Assembly: GCA_015183035.1 (NCBI GenBank)
Contig: JACZZP010000006.1
Location: forward strand, 186,001 to 250,000
Source of the DNA: Meloidogyne chitwoodi
Taxonomy: Eukaryota; Nematoda; Chromadorea; Rhabditida; Meloidogynidae
Direction of reading: 5' to 3'
DNA: 64,000 nucleotides
Shown here: piece after piece, positions 26,043 to 36,703 of the stretch
Numbering within the stretch: the first letter of the stretch is position 1
How the letters are laid out: every line of letters begins with the position of its first letter
Notes under the pieces: model-generated
Told to the model about the DNA's origin: nothing
The model's database searches: none
The model's input: the letters and a program-made list of their open reading frames with translations, nothing else
Program-made: the position numbers and the translations under genes

Positions 26043-26562
26043 GGTACTTTTCCGTTATCCCTACGGACTTTTTGCGGACAAAATATTTTGTGTATTCCCT
26101 TTTTCCATCAATGTGCCGTATCTCTCAATCATCAATCTAATGTTGAGTATAAATATGTATATGAAAACTAATCTTTATCGTTTTCTATTTTCGTTTTAGT
26201 ATTTTATTTAATTTATAATGAAAATTTTGGATTTGCCAACAACTGAATTATGATTAGGTACAACTTCGTAGACCCTGAAACTGTATGTACTTGTAATACT
26301 CAGAGTGGAAAGGATGTGGGGCAGTGTCAAATGGCATAATAGGAAACAGAGGAACAGCACGCCACCATTTTGATAGTTATTTTGCAGAATTTATGTGGAG
26401 GAAAATGATTGGTGAATGAGACGTTTCTGAAGAAATTATGATTGCTTGGGGGAAATATTGGCCATTGGATTGATTTTTTTATATATTTTCTCTTTTAAAA
26501 AACAAATTTTGTCCGCAAAAAAAAAGTCCGCAAAAAGTCCGTAGGGATAACGGAAAAGTACC
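26043..26562. mobile_element. Merlin (IS1016/ISXO2-like) DNA transposon relic with 8-bp target duplication
   Basis: Terminal inverted repeats of about 48 bases begin GGTACTTTTCCGTTATCCCT at 26043 and are mirrored at the right end (26562). They are flanked on both sides by GTTATAAT (26035-26042 and 26563-26570), an 8-bp target-site duplication. Inside, about 26250-26475, translated pieces in shifted frames read 'YNFVDPET', 'VERMWGSVKWHNRKQR', 'HHFDSYFAEFMWRKM' and 'GKYWPLD'. These match the C-terminal end of ISXO2/Merlin-type DDE transposases. Frame breaks and the 520-bp length show it is a dead deletion derivative. Confidence 0.85.
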
Positions 26563-26680
26563 GTTATAATTTATGCGGAAAATGATGGGAGTGACCAAAA
26601 CATCTTTCCTCTAAATTGAGAACCCTTATCTTTGCTATTAACGCGCGTACCGATCTATTTTTAACTCAATGAAAAGATTG

Positions 26681-27397
26681 GTTTGGTTATACACTCCATT
26701 TATTCGCAAGAATATATTTTTTATTATTTTTTTAAATTTCTTTCAATTGCTTGATACTAGCCCATTTAATTTTTAAGCATGGCAATATATTCACTAGAGG
26801 TATTATTTTTAAATGTGTAGAATAGAGAAAAAGAAAATCAAACCTGGCCTTCGACTACAAGGCAAAAGTATTAAAATAAAACGAATAGAAAAAAGGAATT
26901 AATAAAAATATTGTTAAATTGAATTTTTAGGAAAAGATAAAAATATATACGCAGAATCTTGGTAATTTGTCTTTTGGCTACCCGACATTTGCGGACCCGA
27001 CACATGCGGACCAATGCTGTAAAAAAAATCTACAAAAATAAAAAAATTAACACAAATTCTGAAAATCTTTATGAATCTCTGAATGGAATTAATTTGATCT
27101 TTTTGAGGCCCATGTTCATTATGTATAGGGTATTTGTAATTTTTTGTTACCAATGTAACGTTCGCAACTGTCAGTTCCGTAAAGTCTCGGCCGAGGCGCA
27201 CGGTTTTTATACTTGTCTTGTAATCAAAGGCCAGGTTTGATTTTCTTTTTCTCTATTCTACACATTTAGAAATAATACCTCTAGTGAATATATTGTCATG
27301 CTTAAAAATTAAATGGGCTAATATCAAGCAATTGAAAGAAATTTAAAAAAATAATAAAAAATATATTCTTGTGAATAAATGGAGTGTATAACCAAAC
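26681..27397. mobile_element. Foldback element with about 170-bp terminal inverted repeats
   Basis: Bases 26681-26850 and 27229-27397 are near-perfect inverted copies (GTTTGGTTATACACTCCATT at the outer ends). Weaker pairing continues inward for some 25 bases. The 370-bp interior has no recognised protein. It contains 'TTTGCGGACCCGACACATGC'-like text. No clear target duplication was found. A related end, 'TTCTTGCGAATAAATGGGGT', occurs at about 45607 in a NUDC intron. Confidence 0.85.
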
Positions 27398-27895
27398 TGT
27401 CTAAATAAGTTTCGATATATATAAGTTTAAAACTAAAAAATTTAAGCAACAGTATTTTTTATCAATTTATTATGATTAATTTTAAACTTTTCTTACTGAA
27501 TAAATTAAGAAGTACAAGGTTTTTAATACTCACCAAAATGTTTCATTCCTATATTTTAATTAATTTTAAAATTAATATATTTTTTATTGTTTTGAGAAAT
27601 AAGAAACACTATTTTTTTGGAAAACAAAATATTATAAAACATGTTTTCCAAAGATATTTAAAACAAATAAAGTGTTTTTCGAGAAACACAATGTTTTGAA
27701 AATAGAACAATGTTTTTCAGAAATATGTTATGGAAAGTAAAAACTTGAAAACCAATGTTTAAGTAAAACATTGGTTTTTGTAAAACAATTTCAAAAATAA
27801 AACATTTTTTCGAGAAATTAAATTTCAAAAACATTTTAATATTCTATTCATTTTTACTAAAAAAGCTTTGCTTTTAAAAATTATTTTTGTTGCAG

Positions 27896-28817
27896 ATTGT
27901 CTCTCTTTGATAGACATTATTTTTGGTTTTGCTTATGATTTTAAAACAACTTTGGTTATTATTTGTTTTTAATTTAATATTTTAAATTTAAGGGTGAGCA
28001 TTCTGTTGAATCTGGTTGGACAATTTCAAAATTATCTCCTTCTCTTACTTTTCTTGTTCAATGGTCAAATATTCAAGAAGCAATATCCTCAACTATTAGA
28101 CATTCTTTAGTACTTCCAATGATTAGAAATTGGAAATTTAGTTAAAAGTTTGTAAGATGTTTTGGAAATTATTAAAAATGTAATTTATAAAAAAAAACAT
28201 TTTTATAATGTTTTTGTGAAATATTAACTTAAAAGCATTGTTTTATGACATGTTTATTGAGTGAAAAACAAGTATAGATAAAACATTGTTTTCCAAAAAC
28301 ATTTCAGCAAATGTTTGCGCAATAATTTTATAGTGTTTTAATTTTCCGGAAAATATTTTCCGGAATGTTTGTTTTTGGTGTTTATATAATTTACATTGTT
28401 TATTTTCCTGAAATCAATTAAACAAGTTTTCCGGAAAGCCCAAAAACAATGCTCTCTTTTCTTTAGTATCGTTTATTTTCCGGAAAACATGAAATGTTTT
28501 TGTTTATTTATTTCAAGAACTATTTCTTTATAGGCAAAACATCAATTCTTCATGTTCTTCTAACATGTAGGCGTATTTTTAATAATAGTAGTGGAGAGTT
28601 TCGTTATTTATTAAATCAATTATTTATTGATGATCTCTGCCTTTGGATTCAATTAATTGATGAAGAATTAATTTTAAATTTAAATGAAGAATTTAAAATA
28701 ATTTTATTAAAATGTTTAAATAAATCTAATATTTTGGAATTGGATTTGGAATTTATTGAAGTTCAGGCAAATTTAAAAATGTTAAAACAAATTGATTCTG
28801 ATGATGATGAAATTTAA
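27896..28817 (+). pseudogene. SHQ1 3'-end fragment, copy B (broken)
   Basis: This fragment has the same content as copy A. The exon encoding 'CLSLIDIIFGFAYDF' starts after the acceptor at 27892-27895. The next exon 'GEHSVESGWTISKLSPSLTF' reads well until 'MIRNW', where a shifted frame gives an early stop (TAA about 28142) instead of the functional '...ELSLKVFEDVQEIIKNG'. The final exon (about 28532-28817) is intact through 'IDSDDDEI'. It is better preserved than copy A but still lacks the first half of SHQ1. Confidence 0.85.
28340..28495. repeat. TTTCCGGAAA words within SHQ1-derived intron, copy B
   Basis: Several TTTTCCGGAAA palindromes mixed with AACATG/ATGTTT words occupy the intron before the last SHQ1 exon. 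The corresponding intron of intact SHQ1 (42340-42430) has the same words. Confidence 0.7.
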
Positions 28818-29206
28818 AAGAAAACAAATAATTATATTTTTTTTTAATTTTTTCAAAAGAATTTTTTATGAAGTCTGAGAAAATTGCCTTTGTTTGAAGG
28901 CGCCTGTCGTAATAAATAAAAGGGGCGTTTCTTTTTAAATGGCAGTTATTTGACCTTTTTGAAAATATTAAAAAATTCTTTTGAGCAAATAAATAAATAT
29001 TAATTTCTTTTAAAATTCCTTTTTTTCATTCATTATTTTTTAATCAGTCAGAGACTAATTTATTTTTTTTTTAAATTAATTTTATTTTTTTTAATTTTAT
29101 AGCTGAGTGTGACATCTTCTGGTGGCAATTAAAAATCTCAGAAAATTTTTGGAATTTTTTTGTTAAATTTTTGACAACAAAATAAACTAACTTCTCACCC
29201 AAAAAA

Positions 29207-30777
29207 ATGAAAATTAAAAATAATTCTTCTCTTCCTTCTTTGTCATGTGAAACATCCCTTCCCCCTTCACCTTCCCCTTTATTATTAAATTCTACTCAAT
29301 TAGATCAATTGACCAATCAATTAAAAATGTTAAGTATTGATGATGAATCTATTAATAAAGTTTTGGAAAAATTGAAGATTATTAAAAATGAGGTTTTTTA
29401 ATTATTTTTTAAATTAAATTTAAAAATATTTTTTCAAATTTTAATTTTCATAGCCTTTTTCAATGACCAATAAATCTTCTATTTTATCAACAAATGACTT
29501 TTTGTTTGAATTTGTTTTATCACAATTATTCAATTGTGGCTATGGACATGTTCTTTCAACTAATTTACTTAAATACAAATACAAGTGAGTTTAAAAATTA
29601 AATGGGTGCAAAAATTGGTTTAATAAAAAATAAAATAATATTATCTGATTCAAGTTTTACAATTTTTTGTTTCTTTTTAATTTTTCGAATTGGTTATATT
29701 GTTTTTTTTTTTTGAAAAATTGGAATTATATGAATATTTCCCTGAGTTAACACTCAAATCCTGCCAGCACCCAATCGTCTCTTTTTTAATTGCCTTCTGC
29801 ACTCAAACATCTAAATTAAAAGGGACGGCTATCTCTCTTTTTCTTTCTTTTTTTAACCTCTCTATTTCTTTGATCCTAATGTTTTGTGTTTAATATTTTT
29901 TTACTTTATTATTTTTTGAACTTTGTAATTATATTAAATTATTTTTTAGAAAAAATAAAAAGGCACTTAAATATTTGGTTTGTTTTTCGTTTTTTATTAA
30001 TATTTTTAAAAATAAAATTAATATATATCTGTTTCTGGGTTTTAATTGAATTATATTACATTTTTTGACTTTATTCAAATTTTAATTTATAGAAAAGACA
30101 GTTTTTAAAAAATAGATATTGATTTGAGTTTTTATTTGTTTGTTTTTAAATAAATCAAGAGAAATAAGGCAATAAAAAATACATACAAATTAATTTTAAT
30201 AAATTATATTTTTTATTTTTTTTAGAAAATGAGCAGCAGCAATAATAATAATTCATCAACCAATAAATCAAATAAAAATAATTTTTCTTCTTCCACAATC
30301 AGAGCTTTTTTTAATCATGAAAATCAAAAAATGAAGTTCTTTACCAAAATTATTGAAAAGAAACCCGAATTACTTACAGAACAATTTGTGAAAGACATAC
30401 AAGAGTCAAATAAATCTAATCAAAATTTAATTAAAAATTTTATAGAAACAGGTAAAATTAAAAAATTATATTTATTTTTTTTAAATTAATACTTGTGTCA
30501 ATTAAACTTTTTTAATGATTAAACTATATTTTTTATAATTTTAACGTATTTTTAGCTGACTATTTGATGATTTTAAATTTTTATTTTTTAAAATATTTTT
30601 TGAAATAAAAAAGAACTAAAAAAATTTTTTTTATAAAATAATTATCAGGCACAAAATATTTTTTGATAAAATTTTAATTTTATATTTTTTTCAGAAGATA
30701 ACATTGAAAAGGAAAATCTAGCACCAACAACTTCTAATTCTTCTCAAACAACTTCATCAAATAATACAAATAATTAA
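29207..30777 (+). CDS. Orphan SHQ1-linked family, copy B
   Basis: Unrecognised function. The first exon (ATG 29207) carries the family core 'STQLDQLTNQLKMLSIDDES' plus 'INKVLEKLK'. Exon 2 (about 29454-29585) reads 'PFSMTNKSSILSTNDFLFEF', only loosely like copy A. After a long intron, exon 3 begins at about 30227 with 'KMSSSNNNNSS' and includes 'KFFTKIIEKKPELLTEQFVK'. A last exon from about 30695 ends 'NTNN' at TAA 30775-30777. Joins keep frame (GAG|gt, AAA|AAA, ACAG|AAGAT). The second half is Asn/Ser-rich, with no tandem repeat and no similarity to the second half of copies A or D. A separate gene start at the ATG in exon 3 cannot be excluded. Confidence 0.6.
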
Positions 30778-31262
30778 ACATGTAAGATTTAAAAATAATA
30801 AAAAAATTATTATTATTTTTAATTAAATTTAAAAAAATTTTTAAATTTAATTGAAAGTTTTTTTTTATTTTAGTTGCTATTAATTTAAAACAACAACAAT
30901 TAAAATAAAACAAATAATTCTCTTTATATTTAAATAAAATTAAAACAACAATTAAACTAAATTTTTTAAACAAAAACAACAAATGCTTGAAATAAAAAAA
31001 TTATTTTATATTGTTGCATTTTTATGAGAATTTTAAAATTTTTTATATATTTTCGTATAATTTAAGTTTTAAAACACTTAAGTGTTTTCTATTTGTTTCA
31101 TTTTAATGTATTTTTTAAATTTTAAATAAATATTAATTCATAGAATTTTTTTATTGAATGTAAACATTTCATTTTTATTTTTTAATTACTTTTAAAATTA
31201 ATGTTTTTTTAAATTTATGTTAGATAAAAAGCGCTAATTACTCTGAAACGGCCGTCGATCTT
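30778..31262. other. Spacer, no gene supported
   Basis: This is extremely AT-rich sequence. Just before the next SHQ1 fragment it contains 'GCTAATTACTCTGAAACGGC' (about 31234), which closely matches sequence upstream of RPL13 at about 34331 and so marks a duplication junction. Confidence 0.6.
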
Positions 31263-31574
31263 AAAGAACAACTATTTCTTTTTCTTTATAGGCAAAACAT
31301 CAATCTTCATGTTCTTTTAACATGTAGGCGTATTTTTAATAATAGTAGTGGAGAGTTTCGTTATTTATTAAATCAATTATTTATTGATGATCTCTGCCTT
31401 TGGATTCAATTAATTGATGAAGAATTAATTTTAAATTTAAATGAAGAATTTAAAATAATTTTATTAAAATGTTTAAATAAATCTAATATTTTGGAATTGG
31501 ATTTGGAATTTATTGAAGTTCAGGCAAATTTAAAAATGTTAAGACAAATTGATTCTGATGATGATGAAATTTAA
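31263..31574 (+). pseudogene. SHQ1 last-exon fragment, copy C
   Basis: Only the last SHQ1 exon and about 30 bases of the preceding intron are present, joined abruptly to unrelated sequence at about 31262. The exon is intact from 'TSIFMFF/ILHVLLTCRR' to 'IDSDDDEI' (stop 31572-31574), with one Lys-to-Arg change (MLRQI). Without upstream exons it should not be expressed as SHQ1. Confidence 0.85.
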
Positions 31575-32062
31575 AAGAAAGACAAATAATTACAATTTAT
31601 TTATATTTTTTTAATTTTTTCAAAAGAATTTTTAATTTATTTTCTCAAAAGTATTATTTTATGAATGCCAAAATTGCCATCAATGAAAGCCACGCCTTTC
31701 GTAAAAAAGTAAAAGGGCGGGGCTTTAGCGGCTGTGAATTTTATGTTTTTTGCAACAATTTTATTTCTTTCTTTTTAATAATTCTTTTAGCAAATACCTA
31801 TATTCATTTTTCTAAAATTGCCTTAAAATATCCTAAATATATTTTTTTGTTTTATTTTAAATTTTTTAAATCAGTCAAAGACTGATTAATTTATTTTTTA
31901 AATTTAATTTAATTTTATTTTTTGAATTTTATTTAATTTTATTTTTTGAATTTTATTTAGCTAGGTGTGACATCTTCTGGTGGCAATTAAAAATCTCAGA
32001 AAATTTTTGGAATTTTTTGTTAAATTTTTAACAACAAAATAAATTAACTTCTGACCTAAAAA

Positions 32063-33011
32063 ATGAAAATAAATAATTCTTCTTTTCCTTGTTCATCCAA
32101 TAATGAAATTATATCCCCTTTATTATTAAATTCTACTCAATTAGATCAATTGACCAATCAATTAAAAATGTTAAGTATTGATGATGAATCTATTAATAAA
32201 GTTTTGGAAAAATTGAAGTTTCTTAAAAATGAGGTAAAACATCTTTCAAAACATTTGTTTAAGTTTTTATAAAATTATTAAAAATAAATTGACAATTTTA
32301 CAAACACAGATGTTTGACAATGAGGCAATTGTTGAACCTGATGGGTTGCTTCAATTTGTTTTGTCACGTTTTTTGACTTTTGACTCAAATGTCCAAAATA
32401 ATATGTGAGTGGAAAAATAATTTTTAAAAAAGTTACATAATGCTAAAAAATAAAATGTTAAATATAATTAAAGAAAACAGAGAAAAGAAAATTCCTCATT
32501 TTTTTAAGATTTATTTTTGCTTTTTTCTAAAAAAAAATAAAATAAACATAAATTAAAATAATTTTTATAATTTATTAATTTTTAGCCTAAATATTTGTTC
32601 CAATCCTTGTTTTAATTTAATTTCCAATAATAATGTGGGTTTAAATTTTTTAATTATTTTTTTAATTAATCTTTCTATTAAAAAAGTTTTTTTAGTTAAC
32701 TATTTCTATGGCTGAGCGAATCAATGTCAATTTAACACAACAAATAATTCTAAATAATCAGGCTATAATACGACAAAATAATGTTATTATGAAAAAAGAC
32801 AATATCAGTCCAGAATATTTTAATTATTTAGTTCGTAAAAATGCTCGTTATGAAGATCAAAACCAACACCTTGTTAATGTTTTATCAATTGGTTAAATTT
32901 ATTTAATAAATGGAAAATATAAAAGTTTAATTTTATATTTTTTAAGGTGTTGGTCTTCCAATCAATAATGGAATTAACAATAATGGAAATATTAATAATG
33001 TTCGTCGTTGA
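32063..33011 (+). CDS. Orphan SHQ1-linked family, copy C (short)
   Basis: Unrecognised function. Exons are about 32063-32233, 32311-32405, about 32586-32634, about 32696-32894 and 32947-33011. The first exon has the family core 'STQLDQLTNQLKMLSIDDES'. Exon 2 'MFDNEAIVEPDGLLQFVLSR' is related to copy A exon 2. Later exons ('ISMAERINVNLTQQIILNNQ', 'MKKDNISPEYFNYLVRKNAR') have no repeats and end 'NNGNINNVRR' at TGA 33009-33011. Frames join across all introns. Compared with copies A and D, the Arg/Gly patch and repeat array are missing. Confidence 0.65.
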
Positions 33012-33186
33012 ATTGAATAATCGTTAAAAGAATTTTTTGCCGTCTAAAACTGAACGGATTGTTAACAATTTTTTATATTTTAAATTGGATTCTTATTTTG
33101 ATATGTTAAACTTTTCTAAATGGAATAAATGAATCAATTCTTTCTAATTTTTTAAGTTTTATTTGAAAAATTTAAATTCCATTGCC

Positions 33187-33623
33187 GGCAATCCTTAACA
33201 ATTGGGGCTCCACCTCAAATATTCGCAGTGGCATAGTAAAAACGTGTTTTTACGGGTTATAGAGGTCGCTGATTATGAATTTGATCTTATCAAAACCCTT
33301 ATCATTTTATTACTAATTTTAAAAATCAAAGATTTTATCAAGATTTTCGCTCATTTGCTGATTACATGCTGGGCATAGTGGGGATACAATGTAAAATGTT
33401 ACGTTGTTGTAAAAATTGAATGGCAGATTCTTTTTTATTAATAAGCAGAGTAATTTGGAAAGTATCCATGATAAAATCTTTGATTTTTAAAATTAGTGAT
33501 AAAATGATAAGGATTTGTGATAAGATCAAATTCGTAATCAGCGACCTCGATAACCCCTAAAAACACATTTTTACTATGCCACTGCGAATATTTGAGGTGG
33601 AGCCCCAATTGTTAAGGATTGCC
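33187..33623. mobile_element. MITE with about 165-bp inverted repeats and 8-bp target duplication CCATTGCC
   Basis: Ends GGCAATCCTTAACAATTGGG (33187) and its mirror (to 33623) pair over about 165 bases on each side, leaving about 100 bases in the centre. CCATTGCC lies directly outside both ends (33179-33186 and 33624-33631), a perfect 8-bp duplication. No coding sequence is inside. An 8-bp duplication fits hAT- or Merlin-driven elements; the ends do not match the Merlin relic at 26043. Confidence 0.9.
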
Positions 33624-33631
33624 CCATTGCC

Positions 33632-34628
33632 TTAATTATCTTTTAATCTTTAAAATTTCCAAAGTTACTAACAAAATGCGTACTTTGTACAATTTTTTCT
33701 CTTTCTGACCCTAAAACGTTAATTAGAGTACTACCTTCATTTTATCCAATGAAATTATATCCCTCCTCTTCAACACAGTACTAGAGTTAGGAATGATTTT
33801 GCCTTTTATGCTCTCTTACATATAACTCTTCTTTTTATGCATCTCTGACCTTTTTTCATCTCTTATCTTCTTTGACCAGTCGTTCTCGTTTGGCTTAACA
33901 GACACAATCAGCGGAACTAACTCACGTTTTCTCTATGTCTGATATCCATACTTTAAATAATGATTGACCTTAGAGAATGGTCAAAGATGCTAGAAAAAGA
34001 AAGAAGAAGAGAGTTATTAATATAGAGAGCATTTGCCCAATGACAATCGTTCTGTATAACTTTTTAATTTATAATCCGATCTGAACATTTATTTTTATAA
34101 ATTAAAGCTCTTGATAAACGGATTATTTTTACTAATTGGACTGATCCAATAGATCATTTCACAAAAAGTTATAGGATGATAAAGTGGAAAATGCGATTGT
34201 CGTGTTTTTGGGCATAGCTTTTTTCTGAATGAACTTATCTGATCGGTCCAATTAGTCAGAAGAATTCACTTTTAGAGCTCCTTCGAATGTTATAAAAACT
34301 GTTCAAACTGGCTTAAAATAAAAAAGTTGTGCTAATTACTCTGAAAAGGCTGAAAACGCTGACACTGAAACGGCTTTTACCAATTAAATACAAAATTTAT
34401 GTATTCTCTTTCTTGTATATTTCTCTGTCATTTACTCTCTTCTTCTTTTTACATTCAAAAGCGACTGCGTTTTGCCTAATCAATTAAATTTTTAGCTAAA
34501 TTGTGTACATTTAGAATTTGTTAATTTAAAAGGATTTTGTTTAATTAAATTTCAATATTTTGCTTAATTTTTTAGGTTTTAAAGTATTTTCTTTTTTTAT
34601 TTTTGAAAAAATTTGAAGAAGACAAAAA
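33632..34628. other. Spacer upstream of RPL13, possible degenerate inverted repeat
   Basis: No gene is supported. Bases about 34036-34220 show weak mirrored segments ('AATTGGACTGATC' against 'GATCGGTCCAATT'), perhaps an old MITE. 'GCTAATTACTCTGAAAAGGC' at about 34331 is shared with the junction at 31234. The RPL13 promoter should lie in the last part. Confidence 0.5.
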
Positions 34629-35641
34629 ATGGCTCGTCGCGGGAATAACATGGTTTTTTAAATTCTTTTATAACTTATTATTTCACAATTTAAGTTACCA
34701 AATGCCCATTATCACAAACATTGGCAACGTCGAATCAAAACTTGGTTTAATCAACCAGCAAGAAAGCAGCGTCGTCGTTTAACAAGAATTGCAAAAGCTG
34801 CTCGTGTTGCTCCTCGACCAATTGGTGGACTTCTTCGTCCAATAGTTCATTGCCCAACTATTCGTTATAATAGCAAGCTTAGAATGGGTCGTGGCTTTAC
34901 TTTGGAAGAATTGAAAGCTGCTGGTTTTAATAAATATGAGGCAAAGTCGTTGGGAATTGCTGTTGATTATAGACGTACAAATCGATCTGTTGAATCTATC
35001 GAGGTTTTTATTTTTACTTATTAGAGTTGAGGGATTGAATAGACATATTTTAGTGGGTTGTTACATATCAAGGAGTCTCTTAATGCTCCTATTCATGATT
35101 CCCTAAAATCGGAAATTTCTTACAATTTTGAGCTAATTGTGTACTTTATTTGACCTTTCCTTAAAGAATTCATGTGTTAAGTATTAAATGTATTTTAATC
35201 ACTTTAACTTTCTTTTTTTCAGAGAAATGCCAAACGCTTGAAAGAATATCGATCTCGTCTGATTATCTTCCCTAAGAAGTTGACCAATCCAAAGAAGGGC
35301 GACAGCAGTGTATTTTATCTTTTTTTATTTTTTATAAACATGAAATCTATTTAAACTTTGGGGTGTTATTTGGATTTAGACTAGAATTCTTATAAATTAA
35401 TAATTTTATTCCTTTTAAGCCTGAGGAAACCAAATTAGCAAGTCAAATTGCCGGAAAAGTTGTTATGCCACAAAAAGAACAGAAGCGTCGTTTGAAAGCA
35501 CAGCCAATAACTGACGAATTGAAAGACTTTAAGGTTTATTGTCATTTGCGTCGTGTACGTGCTGATGCTCGAATGAAAGGTAAACGTGACAAAAAGGCTA
35601 AAGAAGCAGCAGAGGAAGGACTTGGAAAGGGTGGACGTTAA
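34629..35641 (+). CDS. rpl-13: Large ribosomal subunit protein eL13 (RPL13)
   Basis: This is a structural protein of the cytosolic 60S subunit. Exons are 34629-34652, 34695-35003, 35223-35309 and 35420-35641, all with standard splice sites and matching phase. The product starts [20 protein letters not shown], continues '[15 protein letters not shown]' and '[15 protein letters not shown]', and ends '...EEGLGKGGR' (TAA 35639-35641). Length of about 213 residues is normal. GC content and codon use are higher than in the neighbours, as expected for a highly expressed gene. Its first exon and leader have a stray duplicate at 22634. Confidence 0.97.
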
Positions 35642-35867
35642 AAAAGAATTAAGAATATGTTATTGTTAAGATTAAAATAAAAAGGTTTTTTTTTGTTAAA
35701 AAGATTCATCTTTGACTTTGTTAAGTGAAAATAAATATTAAATTTTGTGTTATTTTTAATTGTCTTTAAAAATTGTTGTTTTTTGAACAATTTATATATT
35801 TTCTTTTGTTCTATTTATTTTTTTAATTAACGAAAAAGTCAAAAATAAATTAAAAAGAAAGAAAATT

Positions 35868-36477
<610 letters not shown>

Positions 36478-36703
36478 ATAAATAAAAGAAGAAGAGAAAG
36501 GTTTTTAAAAAATAAATGTGTTGATTTGTTAAGGTTATTTTTATGTTGATTTTGGAGATTTTTTGTTGAATAAATATTTTTGAAAAATTTTGAATTTTTT
36601 TTGTGAAATTTTTGTAAAATTTAAGAAGATTATTTATATTTGAATTTTTTTAAAGAAAATATAAATTTTTAAAATTTATATTTTAACTTTTATTTATTTT
36701 AAA

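Noticed and set aside
26914..27240. Open frames on both strands inside the foldback element
   Set aside because: They end within the inverted arms, show no transposase motif and mirror each other.
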